From contig JBCCCR010000001.1 of NCBI GenBank assembly GCA_039033415.1, positions 248,001 to 312,000 of the forward strand: a stretch of DNA of 64,000 nt, given 5' to 3'. Made by a program: the position numbers and the translations under genes. How positions within the stretch are numbered: position 1 is the stretch's first letter; the number at the start of each line of letters is the position of its first letter. The notes below the pieces were generated by a model. That model saw nothing but the letters and a program-made list of their open reading frames with translations. It did not search any database and was not told the DNA's origin. This document shows, in pieces, positions 42,301 to 49,543 of this stretch. The DNA is from Pseudomonadota bacterium. Lineage in GTDB: Bacteria; Pseudomonadota; Gammaproteobacteria; Xanthomonadales; SZUA-38.

Positions 42301-44191
42301 CGTTCATGACGGGTCTGGTCCGGTCAATCTGTTTGGTAACGGCCTCGTCAATGCCGCCAGCGGCGTTTACGAACTCATAGCTGACGGCGGAATTGTCAAC
42401 AGCTCGAGCGGGCTGATCACCAATCGCGGTGAGCTGAGGAAAAGTCAGTCCAGCGGAACGGCTGCCATTAACGCAACCTTGGCCAACGAGGGAGGGCTGG
42501 TCGTCGCTGACGCCGGCACGCTCGATCTGACCGGGCCGGTGACTTTTGCGTCCGGCGCGTTTCAGGTGCGCGACGGCGCGAGCATCAGTTTCAGCCAGGC
42601 ACTAAACGTACCGGCTGACGGCATCATCGGCGGCACGGGCACTCTGGATTCAACGAGCTTCAACGTCGCAGGTACGGTCGACCCGGGTGAGGATGTTGGC
42701 GTCCTGACCATTACCGGGGATCTGGACCTGCAGCCCGGCTCCACGACGGTGATCGAGATCGACGGGCTCAGTCAACACGACGTGGTTAACGTGTCCGGTA
42801 TGGTCACGACGGACGGCGGTTTTGACGTGCGGTTTGGGGGTGGCTTTGCCCCGGCGCTGGGCGATCAGTTTGTGATCGTCACAAGTTCCGGTCTGCTCGG
42901 CTCCCTCGACATTGCCGACTTTACGATCTCCGGACTCCAGCCTGGCGCCGACTTCAGCGTCACCGACGTCGGTGGTTCCGTAGTGCTGGAAGCGCTCAGC
43001 GACACCGAGCCGGGCGACACCCTGACCGACGTGCCGCCGCCGGTACCTCTGCTGCCCGGAGACGCGTTCGGCAGCGTGGTTGACGTCGACGGCAACGTGC
43101 TGGTGGTGGGTTTACCCGGCATGAACGGCGGTGAAGGCGCCATTGCGATCTACCTCGTTGAGGGTGGTGAGGCGGTGCTTGACGCCATGCTGCCGGTGCC
43201 TGACGGCTTTAGCGCCAGTGGCTTTGGATCGACGCTGGCGGTCAGCGGCGACACCATTGTGGTGGGCACCGACGGCGGCGAGCCGGCCACCCAAAAGATT
43301 GCCGGCGCCCTTGCGGCCGCCATTTTTCAGCGGGCGGCCAACGGCGGGTTCAGCTTCAAGGAGCCGCTCACCGCACCCTCATCGACCGCCGGAGATCGCT
43401 TCGGCTCGGCGGTGGCCATCAGCGGCGATACGGTGGTGGTTGGCGCACCGGAAGACGGGGAAGACGAAACCACCCCCTCGGGCGCCGCCTACCTGTTTAA
43501 CCGAAACAATCGCGGTGCGAGCTTTAACCGGACCAACAAGGTTAAACCGGCCAACCGCAACACGGCCGCGCGCTTTGGTCAGGCGGTTGCCATCCGCGGT
43601 CGAACCATGGCGGTTGGCTCCCCGCGCGCCAAGCCCAACGATCCCGGCACCACCTCGGGGTCCGCGAGCATCTTTGACGTGGTTCGCGGGGCGGCTACGC
43701 AGGTTGCCACCGCTACGGGCTCCAACTCGGATGACGGTGCAGAGTTTGGTGCGTCGGTGGACGTCGGTGCTGACGGTACGGTGATCGTAGGCGCGCCGAT
43801 GGAGACCAGCGGGCAAAGCCGGATTGGTGCTGCCTATCTGTTTGGCCGCCAGGGTGAGGTGTTCCAGGAAACCGATCGTCTCCAGCCTGAGGAGCCGCAG
43901 CCAGACGGCGAGTTTGGAAGATCGGTGGCCATCGACCCCACCGGTATCGTGGTCGGCGCGCCCAAGTCGGTGGCGGAGCTGATCGCTGCCGGAATTGTCC
44001 ATCGCTACAACCGCCAAACGAAGCAGGAGGGAGGGACGCTGCGCGGCAAGACCGGCCAGACCGGCTTCGGCACATCCGTGTCGATCGCGGACGGCCGGAT
44101 CGCAATCGGCTCGCCAAACACGGCCCAGTTTGCCGGTTCGGCCAGTCTGTTTCTGGATCAAGGCGGGGTCTTCCGAAGCGGCTTTGAATAG
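39359..44191 (+). CDS. giant exported protein: five tandem repeats, seven-bladed FG-GAP-like propeller, SGFE tail
   Basis: 1610 residues from GTG behind AAAAGGGG, with a signal peptide (KKQLFFAALATLLISQHALG). Residues ~129-1080 hold five repeats of ~192-195 residues, each with a G-S-G-x-G-x-V-R-L-L-P-G-S block, FPGELLQWEGGSL, ISGQLINS, a G-I-Y-x-L-V-S-D block, ITNRGILRKSG and a closing VLTSDNS. A linker with GTVDPGEDVGVLTITGDL resembles the end of autotransporter or adhesin passengers. Residues ~1237-1600 contain seven FGxxV-type blades with VVGAP repeats, an integrin-alpha-like propeller. It ends VFRSGFE. Probably a secreted or surface adhesin; no beta-barrel domain is present, so a separate export route is needed. 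Confidence 0.85.
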   Translation: MVKKQLFFAALATLLISQHALGQLATDQDGEWFPGVVWVGDTPPLTTETAQLGHAISLDSGIAQGSTVTVQGLNFLEPGALNIANELTLDVTNGGTWIGSSLTLGASTALNLQGTFLLTDNNQSSPPRLHQGSGAGQIFLLPGATLDGTFGSGVQAGVLAQLNYPGTLFQWQGGTIIDGPVENLGQLNLAGSDLKSIFGRLINSGTLVHGDSGDLRLLGFALQNGPGGVYNFVADGNILNQSGGILVNRGILRKSAGAGTSNISVSVTGEAGGRVEVQSGSLQFTSDLTFDDTVYDVAAGAELLFSSGSSLVLTSDNSNNPAKVHTGSGAGRVRLLPGSTLDGANGSGVSGIRAQLNFPGELLQWEGGSLVDGAIENINQLNLSGTEIKFISGQLVNSGLVVHGDTGQLNLIGNAVVNQAGAIYELVSDAALVNQSSGTFTNRGILRKAGGTGVSTIGVAVNGESGNRIEVQTGSLQFDSTLTMDDTDYDVADNAELLFSGASTLVLTSDNSTNPPKTHTGSGDGRVRLLPGSVLDGANGSGVAGIRARLNFPDEMLQWEGGSLIDGAIENIGRITLSTSAPKSLSGQLINTTLIEHRDDGPLNIVGNGLVNETNGIYNLVSDADIVNASSGRITNRGILRKSGGLDTSNISVQVNGEAGQRVEVQSGTLQFDALATFDDTAYVVDTDAELVFGSGSSLLLTSTNRTDSPPVHTGSGGGTVRLLSGSSLDGTAGSGVAGIRAQLDFPGAMLQWEGGSVIDGAIENLNQINLSGADTKSISGQLINSSLIVHSGAGQLNLVGNALVNQVSGIYDLVSDADIVNSSGGIITNRGTLRKSGGAGVSAINVSINGESGGLVEVLSGSLQFDGPLQFDDTVYSVATGAELMITNTLTLTSDNSLSTPKLHRGVGNGRIRLVPGSRLDGTFGSGVSAVRARLDFPGDLLQWEGGTLVDGAVQNIGQLNLSTADPKTISGQLQNQGRIVHDGSGPVNLFGNGLVNAASGVYELIADGGIVNSSSGLITNRGELRKSQSSGTAAINATLANEGGLVVADAGTLDLTGPVTFASGAFQVRDGASISFSQALNVPADGIIGGTGTLDSTSFNVAGTVDPGEDVGVLTITGDLDLQPGSTTVIEIDGLSQHDVVNVSGMVTTDGGFDVRFGGGFAPALGDQFVIVTSSGLLGSLDIADFTISGLQPGADFSVTDVGGSVVLEALSDTEPGDTLTDVPPPVPLLPGDAFGSVVDVDGNVLVVGLPGMNGGEGAIAIYLVEGGEAVLDAMLPVPDGFSASGFGSTLAVSGDTIVVGTDGGEPATQKIAGALAAAIFQRAANGGFSFKEPLTAPSSTAGDRFGSAVAISGDTVVVGAPEDGEDETTPSGAAYLFNRNNRGASFNRTNKVKPANRNTAARFGQAVAIRGRTMAVGSPRAKPNDPGTTSGSASIFDVVRGAATQVATATGSNSDDGAEFGASVDVGADGTVIVGAPMETSGQSRIGAAYLFGRQGEVFQETDRLQPEEPQPDGEFGRSVAIDPTGIVVGAPKSVAELIAAGIVHRYNRQTKQEGGTLRGKTGQTGFGTSVSIADGRIAIGSPNTAQFAGSASLFLDQGGVFRSGFE
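39743..42600 (+). repeat. coding tandem repeats, period about 576-585 bp
   Basis: Repeat starts at 39743, 40328, 40910, 41492 and 42068 give periods of 585, 582, 582 and 576 bp; the fifth copy is divergent at its end. The repeats diverge more at the DNA level than in protein, so they are old duplications under selection rather than recent copies. They lie wholly inside one gene. Confidence 0.85.
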
Positions 44192-44232
44192 GTCCACGAG
44201 CGGAATGTTGCGTTGCGGGTCCGGCCTTGGGT

Positions 44233-44255
44233 TGAGATGATCTCAGTGATATCAC
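44233..44255. promoter_or_regulatory. two adjacent palindromes upstream of a Sel1-like gene
   Basis: TGAGAT-G-ATCTCA (44233-44245) is followed immediately by GTGATATCAC (44246-44255), both perfect, ending 16 bp before the start codon at 44272. They could form an operator for that gene. Confidence 0.35.
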
Positions 44256-44271
44256 CGATAGGGTCGTCCCC

Positions 44272-44937
44272 ATGAATCAGCAGTCGCGCTCTGGACCTCT
44301 TCGTTTCGACGGATCTCGCAACCGAGCTTTTTGCTTAAGTCTGCTCATTCTCGCGCTGAGCGTGTTGAGCAATCCTGGCGTCGCCGCAGAAGCGCCTGAC
44401 GGAGAAGGGGCGCCGGTTCCGACAGGCTGTGACCTGCTGGCCGCCCATCCCTCAGATCCGGACAAGATCACCGAAGGGCTGAAGACGGCTGAGGTGATGA
44501 AACACCTAGACTCGGCGATCGCCACCTGCCGCCGCGACGCTGCGCTGTATCCGGACCAGCCTCGCCTGACCTACTACCTGGGTCGCTCTCAGTTCTATGC
44601 CGGCCAGGCGGAAGCGGGCTATACCAGCGTGAAGGCCGCTGCAGACGGCGGGCACGAGCAGGCCCAATTTGTCGCCGGGCTTTTGGCGTTGTCGGGCGCG
44701 GCCACCGGCGCTGCGGACCCATGCCTCGCGCTCGATTTTTGGGAAAAAGCCCGCGCGCAGGCCCATTTTGCCGCCACGGTTAGCGTGGCGGCTCACCAGA
44801 AAATGGATACCTTCGCGACCTGTCAGCAGCCCGATGCCGCGTCGGTTAGGGCGAGCGTGGAGGCCTTGTCGGGGCATCGCTATGCCGGGGAGTACTACAA
44901 CCAGCTCCTCCTGCAGGTGCTGGCGCTGGCTGACTGA
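44272..44937 (+). CDS. exported Sel1/TPR-like helical repeat protein
   Basis: 221 residues with a signal peptide (AFCLSLLILALSVLSNPGVAA). The mature part contains helical repeats of Sel1/TPR type: LTYYLGRSQFYAGQAEAGYTSVKAAADGGHEQAQFVAGLLAL and a later CLALDFWEKARAQAH. Several cysteines may form disulphides in the periplasm. Such proteins act as protein-protein scaffolds. No operon partner. Confidence 0.7.
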   Translation: MNQQSRSGPLRFDGSRNRAFCLSLLILALSVLSNPGVAAEAPDGEGAPVPTGCDLLAAHPSDPDKITEGLKTAEVMKHLDSAIATCRRDAALYPDQPRLTYYLGRSQFYAGQAEAGYTSVKAAADGGHEQAQFVAGLLALSGAATGAADPCLALDFWEKARAQAHFAATVSVAAHQKMDTFATCQQPDAASVRASVEALSGHRYAGEYYNQLLLQVLALAD

Positions 44938-44983
44938 CGTCTCAGGTGGGCCGACCGCTTGGTGTCAGCCCTGCCAATCATGG

Positions 44984-46201
44984 TTATGCCTCGACCTCAA
45001 ACGTCAGACCGGCGTTAGCCTGGAGGCGCGCCAGGAGCGGGGCGCCCATGGCGGAAGCAGGTGTCCAGAAACCCCCTTCGGTCACCACCTCGTCTTTCGC
45101 CAGGCACACCGCGGCCTCGCCCAGCATTTTGCTGGTCGAACCGTAGCCGGGATCCCGGTCGCCTTTCACCCGAACCCGAATCGAAACCTCGCCGTCGTTT
45201 TTTCCGATCAGCACAATATTGAAAAAGCCATGGGTGCGTTCGTGCTCATTGGGGCCTTCACCGGGGTCTGGCAACACAAATCGCTCCAGCACCCAGCGGC
45301 TGGGTGGGATAGCGGCGCCAATCATCAGACCGCTCATGCCTGCGGTTAACGCGGCGCCCTTCATCCAGCCGCCCAGGCCCCGCCCGACGATCACCGCTTC
45401 GTCGTAGCGAAAGTCTCGGCCGTACGGAAAGCCGGCCACCGCGTTGCCGCGCCGAACAATTTTGGTGTTGATGCCCGCCATAACAAACGGGCCTGTCCAG
45501 CCGGGGACGTCCGGATCGAACTTCAGGCCGTTTTGATCCCTGCCGTCGCGTCCCCGCTCCTCGTCTCGCGGATAAAGGCTGTAGGGATTGACCAGAGCGC
45601 GGGCCGTGTCACGGTCAGCGCGGGCCTCAGAGACGGCGTTCATCAGGCTGGCGGCGGTGCCGCCGCTGGCGCCGCCTTTGGCTGCCTTGAGACGGAATTT
45701 CACCTGATCGCACGGCTGGCCGTTTCGCTCGGATGCCGCTTCCTGCAGAAAATACACGCCAAGATCGGACGGAATCGAATCAAAGCCACAGGAGTGCACG
45801 ATGACCGCACCCGACTCCTGAGCGGCAGCCTCGTTAGCGTCGATCATGCGCCGAATCCACTGCGGCTCACCGGTCAGGTCACAGTAGTGAGTGCCGCTGG
45901 CGGCGCAGGCTGCCACCAGGTCGTCACCGTATTTGGCGTAAGGGCCGACGGTAGTGCAGACCACGCGGGTTGCCTGGCAAAGCTCGTCGAGGGACTGACG
46001 ATCGCCGCTGTCGGCGGTCAGCGTGGGCAGCTCGTCAGCACCCAGTGATTTTTTGAGCTCGTCGAGCTTGGCGCTGCTGCGCCCCGCCACGGCCCAGCGG
46101 AGGTCGCCACCGAGGCCATAGCGCTCGTTGAGGTACTCGGCCACGAGTTGCCCGGTGAAGCCGGTGGCTCCCAGCAGCACAAGGTCATAGGGCTTATCCA
46201 T
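44984..46201 (-). CDS. saccharopine-dehydrogenase-like / trans-acting enoyl reductase family protein
   Basis: 405 residues. N-terminal Rossmann motif YDLVLLGATGFTGQLVAEYLNERYG, followed by AVAGRSSAKLDEL, VVCTTVGPYAKYGDDLVAACAASGTHYCDLTGEPQWIR and HSCGFDSIPSDLGV, the signature of the Sccpdh_NADP group that includes mycobacterial trans-acting enoyl reductase. In bacteria outside mycobacteria the substrate is usually unknown; lipid modification is a guess. Monocistronic, convergent with the Sel1-like gene. Confidence 0.87.
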   Translation of the reverse strand: MDKPYDLVLLGATGFTGQLVAEYLNERYGLGGDLRWAVAGRSSAKLDELKKSLGADELPTLTADSGDRQSLDELCQATRVVCTTVGPYAKYGDDLVAACAASGTHYCDLTGEPQWIRRMIDANEAAAQESGAVIVHSCGFDSIPSDLGVYFLQEAASERNGQPCDQVKFRLKAAKGGASGGTAASLMNAVSEARADRDTARALVNPYSLYPRDEERGRDGRDQNGLKFDPDVPGWTGPFVMAGINTKIVRRGNAVAGFPYGRDFRYDEAVIVGRGLGGWMKGAALTAGMSGLMIGAAIPPSRWVLERFVLPDPGEGPNEHERTHGFFNIVLIGKNDGEVSIRVRVKGDRDPGYGSTSKMLGEAAVCLAKDEVVTEGGFWTPASAMGAPLLARLQANAGLTFEVEA

Positions 46202-46333
46202 GAGGCGCGCCTCGTCACTTTCGATTCAGAAGCACGTCATGGTGCACGGCCTCGTGCTGAAGGGGAAGCTTTTGCCTAACCGGTTTGGGACGGCACTTAG
46301 CGACATAACCACCCCGGCCTGTACTTCGGTCGG

Positions 46334-47851
46334 TCAGCGGGTTGTGCGGGAAAACTGCTCGTCGTCAAACTCCAGCATGAATTCACCATCGTTCGGGCCG
46401 GGCCGGAATGTGAGCGATTGCGGCTCCGAAAACGGATGCTGCTGAAACGCAAACAGTCCTGGACTGGCAGGTCGAAGCCTGGCCGTCTCGTCGCCCCACG
46501 TCACGCTCAAACCCGCTTGATCTTTGTGGATCGTGAGGTCGCGGTAAGGCTCGCCGCTGCGCCAGAGCCCGGTGAAGCCTGCCAGCTCTTTGGCGTCCGG
46601 TCGCCACGACCACCCCTGCCAGCGCTCATCCGCCTGATTCTGCTTAGCCTCATCCTGGCGGTAGGCCAGAAATCGCTCGACCCGCTCGGGGTATCGATCG
46701 ATCCGGAGCTGGCGCATCTTGGCTGCGTTTGGGTGATCGGTCAGGAACTGCAGGTACATGTTGACCGTTCGGCTGGTAAACCAGCCGGTCTGATTGTCGG
46801 AATTGGAGAATGCCGCAACTCCGATTCCCAGGGACGGAACAAATGCCATCATCGTCCGATTACCGGTGTAGCCACCGCCGTGAATGAACACTTCGTGCCC
46901 CTCAAAATCGCACAGGTTCCAGCCCAGCGAGTAGCCGCTGCACGCCAGCTCATACGGGTTGCGGCGATCTTCCATGCCGGTTTCCACCTGGCTGGCATGA
47001 GTGAGGTCGACAGATCGCTTACTAATCCCTGAATCTCGAGGGCCGGCCTGCTTGAGCTGCAGCTGGAGCCATCGCGCCATGTCGCGGGTGGAGGTGACAA
47101 TCCCGCCCGCAGACTGCATCTTGCCGTCAGTTTTGGGGCGCACCTCGTGCCAGCCTTTGTCCCCCTGCCAGATGTGGCTATAGGCCAGTTCCTGCAGCGA
47201 AAAGTCGGAGGTGCGAGCCGAGGTCCTCGAGAGCTTCAGCGGTTCAAATACCACGTCATCAAGCCACTGCTGCCACGTTTTCCCGGTCCGGGTTTCCAGT
47301 ATGGCTGAATAGATGTTGTAACCCAGGTTGTCATACTTGAAGCCAGCCGCCCGGCTCGATCCGTATTGCTGAATCAGGCGGGGATAGTCGGCCGGCTCGA
47401 TACGGGTGACGTAGGCCTCGATGTTGACGATAAAGTCGTTGTCCAGCGGCACCTGGTGCGTCAGCAGGTCGCTTAAGGTGTAGTCAGCCGCCTCAGCGCC
47501 GCCCGGCAGCTCCAGGTCTGGCCAGTGGTCTGCCAGCGTGCTGTCGATCTTGAGAACACCTCGTTCATCGAGGATGGCTGCCAGCAGACCCACGTATGAC
47601 TTGGTTTGAGAGGCGATGTAGATCGGTGTGTCGACCGTCAGCGGGGCCTGGCTTGAGGCTCGTCGCACGCCGGATACTTTGTTGAGCAAGACCTCATCAG
47701 CGGTGACCACCACCGCGGCGTAGCCGGGGCCCAGTCCGGGAATTTCATCGATGAACCGATCCAGCTTTTGGGCCGCTTCAGCCGGGGTTGTGGCGTGGGC
47801 GGTGATGCTGGCGAGCATCAGCAAAACAAAACAGCAGTGGCGTCGCAACAT
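46334..47851 (-). CDS. serine hydrolase, beta-lactamase/class C PBP-like, exported
   Basis: 505 residues with a signal peptide (CFVLLMLASITAHA). The S-x-x-K active-site motif is SQTKS in PIYIASQTKSYVGLL; the Tyr-containing second motif is YDNLGYN; HGGGYTGNR serves as the third (H/K-x-G) motif. A ~130-residue C-terminal extension is a beta-rich accessory domain. Such proteins are esterases, D-aminopeptidases or beta-lactamase homologues; resistance to beta-lactams should not be assumed. It starts 52 bp behind the AraC regulator on the same strand, which probably controls it. Confidence 0.87.
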   Translation of the reverse strand: MLRRHCCFVLLMLASITAHATTPAEAAQKLDRFIDEIPGLGPGYAAVVVTADEVLLNKVSGVRRASSQAPLTVDTPIYIASQTKSYVGLLAAILDERGVLKIDSTLADHWPDLELPGGAEAADYTLSDLLTHQVPLDNDFIVNIEAYVTRIEPADYPRLIQQYGSSRAAGFKYDNLGYNIYSAILETRTGKTWQQWLDDVVFEPLKLSRTSARTSDFSLQELAYSHIWQGDKGWHEVRPKTDGKMQSAGGIVTSTRDMARWLQLQLKQAGPRDSGISKRSVDLTHASQVETGMEDRRNPYELACSGYSLGWNLCDFEGHEVFIHGGGYTGNRTMMAFVPSLGIGVAAFSNSDNQTGWFTSRTVNMYLQFLTDHPNAAKMRQLRIDRYPERVERFLAYRQDEAKQNQADERWQGWSWRPDAKELAGFTGLWRSGEPYRDLTIHKDQAGLSVTWGDETARLRPASPGLFAFQQHPFSEPQSLTFRPGPNDGEFMLEFDDEQFSRTTR

Positions 47852-47903
47852 GGTGGGGTCCTGCGCTCAAAAAGGGCTCATGATGCCCTTCTGGCGGGAT
47901 CGA

Positions 47904-48773
47904 TTATTGAACCGATGTAACCCCGGAGCCGTGGTTGGCCAGCCGTTGCAGTGCCCCTGGCGTCAGGCCGGTATGCGACCTTGCGGCGCGGGTAAGATGA
48001 GCCTGATCCGCGAAGCCCGCCGAGATCGCGGAAGCGACAATCGGCTGCCCCGCAGCCAGCCCGGCCATGGCTCGGGCCAGCATGCACCGAGACCGATAGA
48101 CGCTCGGAGGGGTGCCAAACCAACGCCTGAAGCGTCGAGAAAGTGATACTCGATGGACGCCAGCTGAGTCCGCCAGCTGGGACAGCTGGCTGTTATCGGC
48201 GCCGTCGCGAAGCTGCTCGCGTAGCTCGGCGAGCCATGCGGGTGGCCGTCGCGTGCGGCCGGATTGACGCGGCGTGGCGTCGACCCCTCCGCGTGACAGC
48301 GCTACCAGGTCCAAGATCACCGCTTCGCTGGCTTCCTCCCGATCGGTCAGCAGGGCGAGCAGTTGGGTAACCTGGCCCTGAGTTTGCGGGGACTCGGGTG
48401 CCTGCCATTGCCAGCGGTTCGAGGTCGCCGGCAGTATGTCCGGCCAGCGCTCCGGGTCAATGTTGACAGCCAGGATCAGCGAACCGGCAGGGCCGTAGCG
48501 GTTTTCGTGGCGGAATTCGGCCGGCTTGATGCCGCAGGAGAACCGATAGAGATCCCTTTCCTGGCGACCGCCGGCTTCGAGCATCTCGCCGGTCAGGAGC
48601 CAGGAGACCTGGTGATAGTCGTGGCTGTGCCGACGCATGCGTTGGCCCGGGGCATAGTAGCTCAGGCCCGCGGTCAGCCCCTGCCCCCGGTAGAGCACCG
48701 TCTGCTGACTCCCCCTGGCAGCGGGAGTGTTGCTGGCTTTGCTTTGCACGTGATGACATCGGCTTAACGCCAT
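47904..48773 (-). CDS. AraC-family transcriptional regulator
   Basis: 289 residues: an N-terminal cupin-like sensing domain (YYAPGQRMRRHSHDYHQVSWLLTGEM) and a C-terminal double helix-turn-helix (LSQLADSAGVHRVSLSRRFRRWFGTPPSVYRSR, then ISAGFADQAHLTRAARSHTGLTPGAL). ATG 48773 leaves only 20 bp to the divergent gene, so a later start, for example GTG 48749, is possible. Likely regulator of the adjacent serine hydrolase and/or the divergent NmrA-like gene. Confidence 0.85.
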   Translation of the reverse strand: MALSRCHHVQSKASNTPAARGSQQTVLYRGQGLTAGLSYYAPGQRMRRHSHDYHQVSWLLTGEMLEAGGRQERDLYRFSCGIKPAEFRHENRYGPAGSLILAVNIDPERWPDILPATSNRWQWQAPESPQTQGQVTQLLALLTDREEASEAVILDLVALSRGGVDATPRQSGRTRRPPAWLAELREQLRDGADNSQLSQLADSAGVHRVSLSRRFRRWFGTPPSVYRSRCMLARAMAGLAAGQPIVASAISAGFADQAHLTRAARSHTGLTPGALQRLANHGSGVTSVQ

Positions 48774-48793
48774 GCCGGGTTACCCTATCGGTT

Positions 48794-49510
48794 ATGAAAA
48801 GACTCAGATCACTATTTTGGGGAGCCTTGGGCCTCCTGTCCTGGGCCATTATGGCTGGTCCCGCGACAGTTGCGGCCGCGGAGTCAGCCTCGGTGCTGGT
48901 TTTCGGCGGAACCGGGCGGCTCGGGTCAGAAGTGGTTAAAGCGCTGCTCGAAGACAATCATCGTGTCATGGTGTTTGCCCGGCCGAGCTCCGCCAGGGAG
49001 CGGCTCGAGGGGCTTCCCGTCAGTTTCGTGGTCGGGGACGTGCTGGACTCGGGCCAGGTCACGCAGCGGGTTGCGGAAGCGTCGCCTGACGTGATTGTCG
49101 ACGCGCTCGGACGAGGAGATGCTCCCGTGTCGTTCTATGCTGACAGCGCGCGAAACATCGCGCAGGCAGCGGCAGCCGCCGGGGTGCAACAGCTCATTCT
49201 GCATGGCTCGGTGGGTGCCGGCGACAGCGCTGAAGCGTATCCCAGCGGGCAGCTAAGCCGAATGCAGAAGCTGTTCGAAGCCAAGACCGCCGGCGAAAAC
49301 GCGGTTAGAGACAGCGGGGTACCGTTCACGATTATCCGTCACCTGCGGCTGCTTCGGCACGGCGCCGGCCCGAGCGATGGCCTCGAGCTGGTTGCTGACG
49401 AGACTGTCGGAGGTACGGTCAGCCGCGCGGATCTTGGCGCGGTCACGCGGCAGTGTGTGCTTCAGGAGCGCTGCTACAACCAGATCCTGCACGCGAGGTC
49501 TGATCGCTAG
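48794..49510 (+). CDS. NmrA/SDR-type NAD(P)-binding protein with signal peptide
   Basis: 238 residues. After a 28-residue signal-like N-terminus (RSLFWGALGLLSWAIMAGPATVAAAE) comes a Rossmann fold with VLVFGGTGRLGSEVVKALLEDNHRVMVFARPSS, VVGDVLDS and LILHGSVGAGDS. The C-terminus is short for an atypical SDR. A Sec signal in front of a dinucleotide-binding fold is odd, because NAD(P) is scarce in the periplasm; a membrane-tethered or flavin-binding protein is an alternative. Divergent from the AraC regulator. Confidence 0.75.
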   Translation: MKRLRSLFWGALGLLSWAIMAGPATVAAAESASVLVFGGTGRLGSEVVKALLEDNHRVMVFARPSSARERLEGLPVSFVVGDVLDSGQVTQRVAEASPDVIVDALGRGDAPVSFYADSARNIAQAAAAAGVQQLILHGSVGAGDSAEAYPSGQLSRMQKLFEAKTAGENAVRDSGVPFTIIRHLRLLRHGAGPSDGLELVADETVGGTVSRADLGAVTRQCVLQERCYNQILHARSDR

Positions 49511-49543
49511 CCACGCCCTGATCGACGCGGCTAGGCCGGCCGG

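Noticed and set aside
39743-42600. Possible CRISPR or satellite array
   Set aside because: Repeats have a ~580-bp period, lie inside one reading frame and encode conserved protein repeats with no spacers.
46334-47851. Antibiotic-resistance beta-lactamase
   Set aside because: The S-x-x-K fold is shared with many esterases and peptidases, the protein has a large C-terminal extension, and no resistance context exists.
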